In this document: piece by piece, positions 53,581 through 62,723 of the stretch
Layout: each line of letters opens with the position of its first letter
Numbering within the stretch: position 1 is the first letter of the stretch
Source of the DNA: Caldilineaceae bacterium
GTDB lineage: Bacteria; Chloroflexota; Anaerolineae; Caldilineales; Caldilineaceae
Length of the DNA stretch: 64,000 nt
Direction of reading: 5' to 3'
Assembly: GCA_022824025.1 (NCBI GenBank)
Contig: JAJEBF010000050.1
Coordinates: 37,973 to 101,972, forward strand
Position numbers and translations under genes: made by a program
The notes under the pieces: generated by a model
The model's database searches: none
Told to the model about the DNA's origin: nothing
Seen by the model: only the letters and a program-made list of their open reading frames with translations

Positions 53581-55569
53581 ATGACCCAGAGGCACATTTC
53601 ACGACGAAGGTTTTTGCAGGTATCCGCCTTTGCCACCGCGGGCGCGGTGCTGGCTGCCTGCGGCGGCGGCGACGCGCCTGCCGCTGCTGAAGCGCCCGCT
53701 GCCGAAGAGCCGGCCGCAGCCGACAGCGGCGACGCGATGCCCGCATCTCAGTACAATGAAGCGCCAATGCTGGCCGATATGGTCGCCAACGGCGAAATTC
53801 CCCCCGTGGACGAGCGGCTGCCTTCCAACCCGATGGTGATCGAGCCCTTGAATGAAGTCGGCGAGTACGGCGGCACCTGGCGCCGCATCGGCGTCGGCCC
53901 CGGCGATGCCGGCATCTTCCGATATCGCCTCATGTACCCGCAGCTGGTGCGCTACAACATTGACGGCTCCGACATGGGCCCCAATCTGGCCGAATCCTGG
54001 GAAGTCTCCGATGACGGCACGACCTACACCTTCCACCTGCGTGAAGGCGTCAAGTGGTCGGACGGCACGCCCCATTCCTCCGCGGACTTCATGTTCTGGT
54101 ATGAGGACGTGTTGGGCGATGAGGACCTGGCCCCCAGCTTCCCCGTCTGGCTGACCGTGGGCGGCGAGCCGGTCGTCATGGACGCGCCGGATGATGTCAC
54201 CATCCGCTTCACCTTCCCTGGCGCGCACGGCATTTTCATGACCTTGATGGCCGGGGCCAACGGCGCTTCGATGACCTGGTATCCCAAGCACTACCTGACC
54301 CAGTTCCATCGCAACTACGCCGACGAAGAGGAGTTGAACGCGCAGGCGCAGGAGAACGAGTTCGAGTTCTGGCATCAGTACTTCAACAACCGGCTCACCC
54401 CGCGCCTCAACACCGACGTGCCGGTCCTGTTCGCGTGGCGCTTTACCAAGATTACGCCCGAAGTCCCCGTTGTGCTGGAGCGCAACCCCTACTACTGGAA
54501 GGTGGACACCGCCGGCAACCAGCTGCCCTACATCGACCGGGTCTCCACCGACATTGTAGAGGACTCCGAGGTTCTGAATCTGCGCGCCGTCGCCGGCGAT
54601 ATCGACATGCAGCACCGCCACATCCTGATGGAGAACTTCTCGCTCTTCAAAGAGAACGAAGAGGTCGGCAACTACGAGATCCTTCTCTGGAAGTACGGCG
54701 AAACGAGCGATGCCGTCATTTCCTTCAATCTCTGCCATCCGGACCCGGTCCTGCACGAAATCTTCAACGACAAGCGCTTCCGCTTCGCCATGTCCCACGC
54801 GATGAATCGCGATGAGGTCATCGAGGCCGTCTACCTCGGCCAGGGTGAGCCGGGGCAGCCGTCGCCGCTTGCCACCTCCCCCTTCTACGATGAGGTGCAA
54901 GCCAAGAACGCCCTTGAGTACAATCCGGACCTGGCCAACTCTATGCTCGACGAGATGGGCCTGACCGAGACGAACTCCGACGGTGTTCGCCTGCGCCCGG
55001 ACGGCGATCCGCTCAGCATTATCTTCAACTACGCGCCCGTATTCGGCTCCTGGCGCAGCATTGGCGAGCTGATGCAGAAGTATATGGCCGATGTTGGCGT
55101 TCAGTTGACGTTGAAAGAGGAAGCCCGCCCGCTTTGGAGCCAGCGCGTCCAGGCCTCCGAGCACGATATGACCGTCTGGACCGGCTCGGCCGAGTTCAAC
55201 CCGCTGATCGACCCGCGGCACTTCCTGCCCTTTGCCCAGGGCAGCTCCCACCACGTCGCCTGCCATGCCCTCTGGTACAATTCCGGCGGCGCCAACGGCG
55301 TAGAGCCGACAGGCGACCTGCGCACCACCATCGACCTCTACGAGGCGATCAAGGGCACGCCGGACGTGGAAGAGCATAAGCGCCTCTTCCAGCAGATCCT
55401 CGATCTCAACACGGAGAATCTGTGGACGTTCAGCATGGCGGTCGGCCTGCCTGCGCCTGTCGTCGTCAGCAAGAACATGGGCAACGTCCCGCGCGAGGGG
55501 GTCTCCTCCTGGCATCTGCAGACGCCTGGCAGCACCGTGCCCGAGCAGTACTACTTGAAGAGCTCTTAA
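53581..55569 (+). CDS. family 5 (DppA/OppA-like) ABC substrate-binding lipoprotein
   Basis: A 662-aa protein. The Tat-type signal HISRRRFLQVSAF and lipobox VLAACGGG are followed by an Ala/Glu linker. Class C binding-protein features are AESWEVSDDGTTYTFHLREGVKWSDG and FNDKRFRFAMSHAMNRDEVIEAVY. It delivers peptides, nickel-chelates or oligosaccharides to the permeases that follow. Longer than DppA (about 535 aa), as is common in this subgroup, which includes carbohydrate binders; together with the enzymes upstream this favours a sugar-like ligand. Confidence 0.95.
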   Translation: MTQRHISRRRFLQVSAFATAGAVLAACGGGDAPAAAEAPAAEEPAAADSGDAMPASQYNEAPMLADMVANGEIPPVDERLPSNPMVIEPLNEVGEYGGTWRRIGVGPGDAGIFRYRLMYPQLVRYNIDGSDMGPNLAESWEVSDDGTTYTFHLREGVKWSDGTPHSSADFMFWYEDVLGDEDLAPSFPVWLTVGGEPVVMDAPDDVTIRFTFPGAHGIFMTLMAGANGASMTWYPKHYLTQFHRNYADEEELNAQAQENEFEFWHQYFNNRLTPRLNTDVPVLFAWRFTKITPEVPVVLERNPYYWKVDTAGNQLPYIDRVSTDIVEDSEVLNLRAVAGDIDMQHRHILMENFSLFKENEEVGNYEILLWKYGETSDAVISFNLCHPDPVLHEIFNDKRFRFAMSHAMNRDEVIEAVYLGQGEPGQPSPLATSPFYDEVQAKNALEYNPDLANSMLDEMGLTETNSDGVRLRPDGDPLSIIFNYAPVFGSWRSIGELMQKYMADVGVQLTLKEEARPLWSQRVQASEHDMTVWTGSAEFNPLIDPRHFLPFAQGSSHHVACHALWYNSGGANGVEPTGDLRTTIDLYEAIKGTPDVEEHKRLFQQILDLNTENLWTFSMAVGLPAPVVVSKNMGNVPREGVSSWHLQTPGSTVPEQYYLKSS

Positions 55570-55570
55570 C

Positions 55571-55675
55571 TTCAGCGGCCAGTTGTCAGTGGTCGGTCGC
55601 CAGTAACTTCACTGGTGACCGGCCACAGGCCGCTGGCGTTTCACTGATCACTAACCACTAGCCACTGACCACTGG
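55571..55675. repeat. 7-bp tandem repeat, two arrays in opposite orientation
   Basis: The clearest array is TCACTGA, TCACTAA, CCACTAG, CCACTGA, CCACTGG (55641-55675). The preceding 70 nt hold similar units in inverted orientation (GACCACT, GACAACT, GGCCGCT on the minus strand). The two could pair into a long imperfect hairpin between the binding-protein and permease genes. Confidence 0.7.
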
Positions 55676-55681
55676 GGTTCA

Positions 55682-56668
55682 ATGTCCTCATTCATCTTTC
55701 GCCGCCTCATCCTGATGGTGCCGACGCTGTTCATGATCTCTTTGATCTCCTTCATCATCATCGAACTGCCCCCCGGCGACTATATGACCTCCTATATCGC
55801 CAATCGCATGGCGATGGGTGACGATGTGCGCCAGGACGAGATCGACGCGCTCGTCAAACAGTACGGTCTCGACCAGCCGGCGCCGGTACGCTACACCAAG
55901 TGGCTGGGCAACGTCATGCAGGGCAATTTCGGCTTCTCCTTTGAGTGGCAGCTTCCTGTGAGCGACCTGATCTGGGAACGGCTCGGCCTGACGGTGGTGG
56001 TCGCCTTCGCCGCGTTGATATTCTCATGGATCGTCGGCCTTGTGATCGGTATATTCTCCGCTGTCTACCAATATTCGATCGGAGACTATATCTTCACGGC
56101 CCTCAGTTTCGTCGGGCTTGGCACACCCAACTTCATGCTCGCCCTGATCATGATGTGGGTCGCCCTTGCCTATTTCGGCACCAATATCTCAGGCCTCTTT
56201 TCGCCGGAGTTTATCGACCAACCCTGGAGCTTTGCCAAGTTTGGCGACATGCTCAAGCATCTTTGGGCGCCCGCCATCATCGTGGGGACGGCCGGCTCGG
56301 CCGGTCTTGTGCGCACCATGCGCGCCAATCTGCTCGACGAGTTGAGCAAACCCTATGTGGAGACCGGACGAGCCAAGGGCCTCAACGAGATGAGGCTGGT
56401 GTTCAAATATCCCACCCGCGTGGCCCTCAACCCCTTCGTCAGCACCATGGGCTGGGCCTTGCCGCAACTCGTATCCGGCTCCATCATCGTCTCGGTGGTG
56501 CTCAGCCTGCCCACCACCGGCCCGCTGCTGTTGCGTGCGTTGCTGACCCAGGATATGTACCTGGCCTCCAGCTTTCTGCTCATGCTTAGCACCTTGACCA
56601 TCATCGGCACGCTGATTTCGGACATAATGCTGGCGCTGCTTGATCCCCGCATCCGGATGGGAGGGTAA
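55682..56668 (+). CDS. peptide-type ABC permease, DppB family
   Basis: A 328-aa permease: RRLILMVPTLFMISLISFIII is the first helix, RYTKWLGNVMQGNFGFSF the typical loop, and YVETGRAKGLNEMRLVFKYPTRVALNP the EAA-like ATPase contact. The ribosome site is poor; the start abuts the heptamer array. Confidence 0.95.
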   Translation: MSSFIFRRLILMVPTLFMISLISFIIIELPPGDYMTSYIANRMAMGDDVRQDEIDALVKQYGLDQPAPVRYTKWLGNVMQGNFGFSFEWQLPVSDLIWERLGLTVVVAFAALIFSWIVGLVIGIFSAVYQYSIGDYIFTALSFVGLGTPNFMLALIMMWVALAYFGTNISGLFSPEFIDQPWSFAKFGDMLKHLWAPAIIVGTAGSAGLVRTMRANLLDELSKPYVETGRAKGLNEMRLVFKYPTRVALNPFVSTMGWALPQLVSGSIIVSVVLSLPTTGPLLLRALLTQDMYLASSFLLMLSTLTIIGTLISDIMLALLDPRIRMGG

Positions 56669-56669
56669 A

Positions 56670-57920
56670 ATGAGCGCTGACCAATCTCTCAGCGGCCAAA
56701 CGCAGACAACCACCGAGCCTTCTGCCGCCGCGACGGGCGATCTTCTGGGCGCTGACGTCGAGGATACCGACACCTATCTCTCTGTCGAGGAAGACGAAGA
56801 ACGCATCTACATCGCTACGCCGCTGCAGATGATGTGGTGGCGCTTCATCAAGCACAAGATGGCCATCGCGGGCGGTATCGTCGTTATCCTCCTCTACCTG
56901 ATCGCTATCTTCGCCGAGTTTCTGGCCCCCTACAATCCCGAAACCTACGAGGTCGCCCTCACCTACGCGCCGCCGCAGCGGCTCCATTTCTTCCACAACG
57001 GCGAGTTCCAGGGGACACCGTTCGTTTATGGCCTCACCCAGGCCCGCAACCCCGACACCCTGCGCATGGAGTTCCAGATTGACGAAACCGTGCGCTACCC
57101 CATCCGCTTCTGGGTCGAAGGAGATTCCTATAAGCTCTGGGGGGTCATTCCGAACAGCCGCCACCTCTTCGGCATCGGCGAACCGATATACGACGCCTCT
57201 GCCGGGGAGGCCGCAGAGACGTCCTTCTCCACCATATTTCTGCTCGGCGCCGATAAGCTCGGCCGCGACATGTTCACCCGCATCATCTACGGATCCCGCA
57301 TCTCTCTTTCGATCGGCCTGATCGGTGTCGCGCTCAGCTTCGTCTTTGGTGTCGTCCTCGGCGGCATCTCCGGCTTCTACGGCGGCGTAATCGACGTGCT
57401 GATCCAGCGCATCATCGAGTTCATCCGTTCGGTGCCCTCCATCCCGCTCTGGATGGCCCTCAGCGCCTCCCTGCCGCAGGACTGGTCCAACATCAGGGTC
57501 TATTTCGGCATCACCATCATCCTCTCGCTGATCGGCTGGACGTTCCTGGCGCGCGCCGTGCGCGGACGCTTCCTTTCCATGCGCGAGGAGGAGTTCATCC
57601 TCGCGGCCCGCTTCGCCGGCGCCGGCGAGATGCGCATCATTCTGCGCCACATGGTGCCCTCATTCTTCAGCCACCTGATCGCCTCGGCCACGCTGGCCGT
57701 CCCGGCGATGATCCTCAGTGAAACCTCGCTCAGCTTCCTGGGCCTGGGGCTGCGGCCTCCGACGATCAGTTGGGGCGTCCTCCTGCAGGAATCCCAGAAT
57801 CTGCGCTCGGTCGCGCTGGCGCCGTGGCTGCTGCTGCCCGGCGTCTTCGTCATCATCACCGTCCTGGCGCTCAACTTCTTCGGCGACGGTTTGCGCGACG
57901 CGGCAGACCCGTACCATTAA
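56670..57920 (+). CDS. peptide-type ABC permease, DppC family, with enlarged first loop
   Basis: A 416-aa permease starting MSADQSLSG; GGGAGGG lies 4 nt before the ATG, which directly follows the dppB-like stop. After the first helix (about 72-94) comes an unusually long loop of about 110 residues (PQRLHFFHNGEF to FLLGADKLGRD). The remaining helices and the EAA region EEFILAARFAGAGEMRIILRHMVPS are normal. No DppD/DppF ATPase genes follow; the next gene is convergent, so the ATPases must be encoded elsewhere. Confidence 0.95.
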   Translation: MSADQSLSGQTQTTTEPSAAATGDLLGADVEDTDTYLSVEEDEERIYIATPLQMMWWRFIKHKMAIAGGIVVILLYLIAIFAEFLAPYNPETYEVALTYAPPQRLHFFHNGEFQGTPFVYGLTQARNPDTLRMEFQIDETVRYPIRFWVEGDSYKLWGVIPNSRHLFGIGEPIYDASAGEAAETSFSTIFLLGADKLGRDMFTRIIYGSRISLSIGLIGVALSFVFGVVLGGISGFYGGVIDVLIQRIIEFIRSVPSIPLWMALSASLPQDWSNIRVYFGITIILSLIGWTFLARAVRGRFLSMREEEFILAARFAGAGEMRIILRHMVPSFFSHLIASATLAVPAMILSETSLSFLGLGLRPPTISWGVLLQESQNLRSVALAPWLLLPGVFVIITVLALNFFGDGLRDAADPYH

Positions 57921-58098
57921 CGGCTCTTTGCCTGCAGTTTCAGTTGTCAGCAGATTCCATTTGGCCCCCGCCGGAGTACAGTGGGGGGTACCGAGCGCTG
58001 CCTGGATGGCGAGGCGAGGTGTCCTGCGAGGGAGTAACGCGCCCTCTTCGTCTACTGTTGGCTGCAGCCGGTAAGGCGCCCGCCGCGATGGGTCGAAG

Positions 58099-60156
58099 TC
58101 ACCCCTCTTCCGCATGGGTCATGAGTTCGTCCAGTACGGCCTCTCTCACCTGCTCCTGGGGTTCCTGGGCCAGCTCCTCCGCTGCCCCGATCGCGGCCTC
58201 CGTCGCATACTTGACGATCTCCTGCTCGGAAAGGCCCAGCTCAGCGGCAGATTCCCGTACCGCGTCAAGTGATTCGGCGACCACCTGCCCCACCTCCAGA
58301 TTGGCGTCGTTCGCCCCGTGAATCGCTCCGGAAACGGCGCCTCTCACCGCGTCCGCTGGATGGCCCCCCGCCCTGCTCACCGCCGTCAGGGCGCCTCGCA
58401 CTGAGCTTCTGACCAACCGTCCCGTTCCGAGGCCGCTCTTGGCGATGGCCCGCATCGACCCCTGCGTCGCGCCGAACGCGATCGCGGCGCCCTGCCGAGA
58501 AATATCCCGCGACTCCTGGCCCGCGCGTGCGACGACCTGGTTGATGCGGCTCTGGGCCTGCCTTGCCGTTCCCGCCCCAAACGCGATCCCCTCCACTGTG
58601 TAGCGGATTGAAGAAGCGATCTGATAGGCTGTGACATTAGCGGCGACATTCAGCCCGGGAATCGGCGGGAGATAGCGCAGACCCGCGAGGGGCAACCGGG
58701 TGACAAAGCTCAAACCCGGCACAAAGTTGAGCGCACGCAGGTTCTCCCTCGTCTGCGACATCAGCTCCTCAAGCACAACCTCGCTCTCCGCCTCGCCCTC
58801 CTCCTTGATTCGGGCAAGAGTTCCCAACGTGAACAGACCCAGAACGAATGCAACGGTGAACAGAAAGTCGTATCCGGTCAAAAACATCGCCGGGAAGCTC
58901 ACCACCCGTTCCGGGTCGACCCACTCCACCGCCACCTTCAGGTGCCGCACACTGAAAAAGTCGACAAATGCGCCGCCGAGGAGGGGGCTGATCGCGGCGC
59001 CCAGATTGGCGGCCAGGGATGACATGGTCAGGAATACGGTCGCCTGCGCCTGCGGCGCCATCTTCATCCGAATCGTCGTTGATGCCACGTTAATGCCCGC
59101 GCTGGCGATTCCAATCAAAAAGTGCAAAAACAGCAGGAGCGGCATTGTCAACGCGTGCTTTTCCGGCAACGTGGTAAAGGTCCATCCCAGGATTACCAGG
59201 AAATAAAGGGAAGAACAGACCGAAAGAACCGCCTTGCAGCCATAGCGATCGACCTGCGGGCCCCACACGCGCAGAAACAGCACGTTCGCCGCCTGGCTCA
59301 ACACGCCCAGCCCGACCACGATCGACAGCGACAGTTCCAGCTTCGTCAGCATGTAGACGGTGAAAAACGGCGCCGCCAGATGCGCGACAAAGTTCCACAT
59401 TGTCAAAAAACTGACCAGCTGTCGGTAGTTGACGTCCCGCAGCGGCGCCGCCAGCGTGCGCAAGATCGAAGACCGAACCTCTTCGGGGGCTGCCATGCGC
59501 GGCTCAGGCGTGCGCGCCATCATGAAAACCGCACCCATACCAAGCCCGATGCTTCCAAACAACATCGCGTACGAGTAGCCAAAGACGACACTCTCCTCGG
59601 CCGCGATACCCTTCCACCAATCGATATAGAATGCGCCTGCCAGACTGCTCGCCGCCGCGGCGAGCGTCGCAACACGCAACCGCTGGGCGAAGAAATCCCC
59701 CATCGCCCCCGCCGAAGCCATCTCTCGCAGCCAGCTGGTCCAGCTTGTATTCACCAGCGCGCTTCCCACCCCGCGAATCCCCGTAAAAAACAGCAGCAAC
59801 AGGACGGCACGCGAATCGGGCACCCCGACGATAAAGGGAATCAGGGCAATCGGCGCCCACGAAATATAGACGGTAAAGTAGGACGGCACCGCGATCAACT
59901 TCCGCATGCGCAATCGCTCGACCATGACGACCGCCATAATCTGGATTGTCTGCATCAGGAACGGCAGGGCCGTAAGGATGCCGATGTGGAAGTTGGACGC
60001 GCCCAGCAGCAAGGCGAATGCGGCCAGAAATCCCCCAGACATCAGGCCATCGGCCCCCGAAGCCGCGATCGCCTGGAACGTCAACGCCTTGAGGCCGCGT
60101 TGACGCGCTTCTTCGGTCAGCTCTGCGCTGGGTTGGAGAAAACCGGGAATCGCCAT
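58099..60156 (-). CDS. MFS-type transporter with long cytoplasmic tail, paralogue A
   Basis: A 685-aa protein. The first 460 residues contain about 12 hydrophobic helices with MFS-like features, for example LLGASNFHIGILTALPFLMQ and FLRVWGPQVDRYGCKAVL (loop motif D-R-x-G). A soluble tail of about 220 residues follows, rich in Ala, Gly and Arg with repeated amphipathic helices (VRGAVSGAIHGANDANLEVGQVV), ending in an acidic helix (QEPQEQVREAVLDELMTHAEEG). Divergent from a paralogue at 60365. The function of the tail is unknown. Confidence 0.85.
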   Translation of the reverse strand: MAIPGFLQPSAELTEEARQRGLKALTFQAIAASGADGLMSGGFLAAFALLLGASNFHIGILTALPFLMQTIQIMAVVMVERLRMRKLIAVPSYFTVYISWAPIALIPFIVGVPDSRAVLLLLFFTGIRGVGSALVNTSWTSWLREMASAGAMGDFFAQRLRVATLAAAASSLAGAFYIDWWKGIAAEESVVFGYSYAMLFGSIGLGMGAVFMMARTPEPRMAAPEEVRSSILRTLAAPLRDVNYRQLVSFLTMWNFVAHLAAPFFTVYMLTKLELSLSIVVGLGVLSQAANVLFLRVWGPQVDRYGCKAVLSVCSSLYFLVILGWTFTTLPEKHALTMPLLLFLHFLIGIASAGINVASTTIRMKMAPQAQATVFLTMSSLAANLGAAISPLLGGAFVDFFSVRHLKVAVEWVDPERVVSFPAMFLTGYDFLFTVAFVLGLFTLGTLARIKEEGEAESEVVLEELMSQTRENLRALNFVPGLSFVTRLPLAGLRYLPPIPGLNVAANVTAYQIASSIRYTVEGIAFGAGTARQAQSRINQVVARAGQESRDISRQGAAIAFGATQGSMRAIAKSGLGTGRLVRSSVRGALTAVSRAGGHPADAVRGAVSGAIHGANDANLEVGQVVAESLDAVRESAAELGLSEQEIVKYATEAAIGAAEELAQEPQEQVREAVLDELMTHAEEG

Positions 60157-60173
60157 CTGTGATCAATCTGTTG

Positions 60174-60193
60174 TGGTAAAATTCATGTTACCA
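60174..60193. promoter_or_regulatory. inverted repeat in the divergent MFS intergenic region
   Basis: TGGTAA-AATTCATG-TTACCA: perfect 6-bp arms, 8-nt spacer, between divergent paralogues; a candidate shared operator. Short enough to be chance. Confidence 0.3.
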
Positions 60194-60364
60194 TATGCCA
60201 AGGGCTGAAATCAATCAGCGCCACAATTAAGATCTCTCTACCGGTGTCTGCGGAGCCGGAGGAACCAACCATCGCCACCGACCGGCTGGGCTATCCTGCC
60301 TGGCTGCAATGCAAGTCGAGATCATTCGGAGCGAGCCAAAACGGCTGATTTAGAATACCCTTCT

Positions 60365-62500
60365 GTGCCTTTCTTATCCCTGTTTCAACCCGAAGATCTG
60401 CAATCCAATGAGCTGCCCCGGCGCGGCATGAGGGCCCTGACCACGCGTACCATTGCCGCCTCCGCCATCGATGGCCTGGTCTCAGGGGGGTTTCTGGCCG
60501 CGTACGCTCTGGCTCTCGGCGCATCCAACTTTCACATCGGCATCCTGATCGCGATTCCGTTTATCATGCAGCCGCTCCAGATCGCGGCCGTCGTCATGAT
60601 CGAACGCATCCGCATGCGCAAAGTCGTTACGATTCCGGCCTCGGTCGCGGTCGATTTCTCCTGGCTGCTGATAGGGCTGATCCCGTTCGCGATCGTCTCG
60701 CCGAGCCCGGTCGCGGTCACGCTCCTGTTGCTCTTGACTGCAATTCGCGGCGCGGGCAACGCCATCGAAATTACCGGATGGACCAGCTGGCTGCGCGACC
60801 TGGCTCCCTCCGGCGCTATCGGCGGGTTTTTTGCGCAGCGATTGCGGACCGCAACGGCTTCCGCGGCGTTGGCCGGTCTGGCGGCCGCGCTCTTTATCGA
60901 CTGGTGGGCAGCAAACGCGCTTTCTCCAAACCTCATCTTCGGCTACTCCTACGCGATCCTCTTCGGAAGCGTCGTCTTCGGCCTCTGTTCCGACGCCGTG
61001 ACCACGGCGATCCCGGAACCGCGTATGGCGAAACCGGAAGGCGCAAGGCCGTCGATTCTGCAGATGCTTGCCGGGCCTTTGCAGGATGACAATTTCAGAA
61101 GGCTGCTCTTCTTCCTCTTTATCTGGAATTTCGTAGCGCAGCTCGCCGTTCCGTTCTTCGCCGTCTACATGCTGATCCGGCTGGAGCTGCCTCTTGCGCT
61201 CGTCGTCGGCCTCGGTGTGCTGAGCCAGCTCTCCAATGTCCTCTTTCTGCGCGTCTGGGGGGCTTACGCCGACCGTTTCGGCTGCAAGGCGATTCTTTCG
61301 ATCTGCGCCCCCCTCTTTCTTCTGGTTATCCTGGGGTGGACCTTCGCCACGAATCCTGACAGCCACGCGCTCACCATGCCCCTCCTTTTCTTCTTTCATT
61401 TCCTGCTCGGCGTTGCCACCGCCGGCATCGAGGTTGCCTCCACTGCGATCCGCATGAAGATGGCTCCGCCGGCCAGAGCGACGGCGTTCCTGACCGCGTC
61501 CTCGCTGGCCATCAATCTGGGCGCCGGCATCAGCCCCCTGCTGGGAGGGGCGCTGGTGGACTTTCTCAATGCCCGTCAACTGGAGATCATTTTCAGGTGG
61601 ATCGACCCCGCCCGCATCGTGAGCTTTCCCGCCGTCTTTCTGACAGGGTATGACTTTCTGTTCATTGTCGCTTTCTTTCTCGGTCTCCTTACGCTGGGCG
61701 CGCTGGGACGGATACAGGAGGAAGGAGAGGCAAAGAACGAGGTTGTCATGAACGAGCTGATGGCGCAGACGCGCGAAAACCTGCGCGCGCTCAGCTTCGT
61801 GCCGGGCCTGAGCTCGATCTCCCAGTTTCCGCTGGCCGGCCTTCGCTACCTGCCAGCCATCCCCGGCCTGAATTTCGCCGCCGGCGTCACCGCTTACCAA
61901 ATCGCCTCTTCCATCCGCTATGCTGTTGACAGCATCACCCTCGGCAGCGCTACCGCAAGGCAGGTCAGCACACAGGTCGGCCAGGCTGTGGCCCGCGCCG
62001 GTCACGGGTCGCGGCACGTCACCCGCCACGGCGTCGAAATCGCTTTCGGCGCCACAGAAGGAGCCGTCCGTTCCATCGCAGGCAGAGGGTCCCACGGCAA
62101 CCGCTTTGTCGGGGCCGCCGTGAGCGGCACGCTCACCGCGATGCGTTCGGCCGGCGCCCGTCCCGTGGACGCGGTCAAGGGCGTCGTTTACGGCGTTATC
62201 CACGGGGCGAATGAAGGTGATATGGAGTTGGACGACGTGGTCGCCAGTTCGCTTGACGCAGTACGCGAATCCGCCGATCAACTCGGCCTTTCAGAGCGGG
62301 AGGCCGTCATGTACGCGGTGGAAGCTGCCTTCGAAGTCGCGGAAGGGATGGCCGAAGAGCCCCAATCCCAGATCAGGGAAGCCCTGCTGGATGAGCTGAT
62401 GGAAGAGATGACCATACAGATGCCAACACCGGCCAACGAAAACACCGACGTGAAGAATGACGAACCGCCAGAGGCGAACACTCCGCAAACGCCCCTTTGA
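60365..62500 (+). CDS. MFS-type transporter with long cytoplasmic tail, paralogue B
   Basis: A 711-aa paralogue of the 58099-60156 protein; start GTG at 60365. Equivalent helices (LALGASNFHIGILIAIPFIMQ, FLRVWGAYADRFGCKAIL) and an equivalent tail (VKGVVYGVIHGANEGDMELDDVV, EPQSQIREALLDELM), plus about 27 extra polar residues at the C-terminus (MPTPANENTDVKNDEPPEAN). By eye the proteins are roughly 55-60 percent identical throughout, tail included, so the tail is under selection. The substrate is unknown. Confidence 0.85.
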   Translation: MPFLSLFQPEDLQSNELPRRGMRALTTRTIAASAIDGLVSGGFLAAYALALGASNFHIGILIAIPFIMQPLQIAAVVMIERIRMRKVVTIPASVAVDFSWLLIGLIPFAIVSPSPVAVTLLLLLTAIRGAGNAIEITGWTSWLRDLAPSGAIGGFFAQRLRTATASAALAGLAAALFIDWWAANALSPNLIFGYSYAILFGSVVFGLCSDAVTTAIPEPRMAKPEGARPSILQMLAGPLQDDNFRRLLFFLFIWNFVAQLAVPFFAVYMLIRLELPLALVVGLGVLSQLSNVLFLRVWGAYADRFGCKAILSICAPLFLLVILGWTFATNPDSHALTMPLLFFFHFLLGVATAGIEVASTAIRMKMAPPARATAFLTASSLAINLGAGISPLLGGALVDFLNARQLEIIFRWIDPARIVSFPAVFLTGYDFLFIVAFFLGLLTLGALGRIQEEGEAKNEVVMNELMAQTRENLRALSFVPGLSSISQFPLAGLRYLPAIPGLNFAAGVTAYQIASSIRYAVDSITLGSATARQVSTQVGQAVARAGHGSRHVTRHGVEIAFGATEGAVRSIAGRGSHGNRFVGAAVSGTLTAMRSAGARPVDAVKGVVYGVIHGANEGDMELDDVVASSLDAVRESADQLGLSEREAVMYAVEAAFEVAEGMAEEPQSQIREALLDELMEEMTIQMPTPANENTDVKNDEPPEANTPQTPL

Positions 62501-62723
62501 TTACCGTTAAAGGGGCTGTCCTGCAGTGCTGAAGTCCCCAAAGCTCACCCGCTTCGCCTTAAGACAGGACGCCGGCGGGACGGCAGGCGGCCTTGTGACC
62601 GGCTGGTAAAACTGGAGCGATGCAGGAAGCCGTTCTATTCAGACAAAGCTGCGGACAGGACAACGGTTGCTCTCGAACATTCAATCACCCTGAGACCAGC
62701 CTCCATCAGAAAGGACTGAACGC

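Noticed and set aside
60482..62281. 599-codon minus-strand frame opposite the MFS paralogue B gene
   Set aside because: Charged low-complexity translation, no homology visible; shadow frame.
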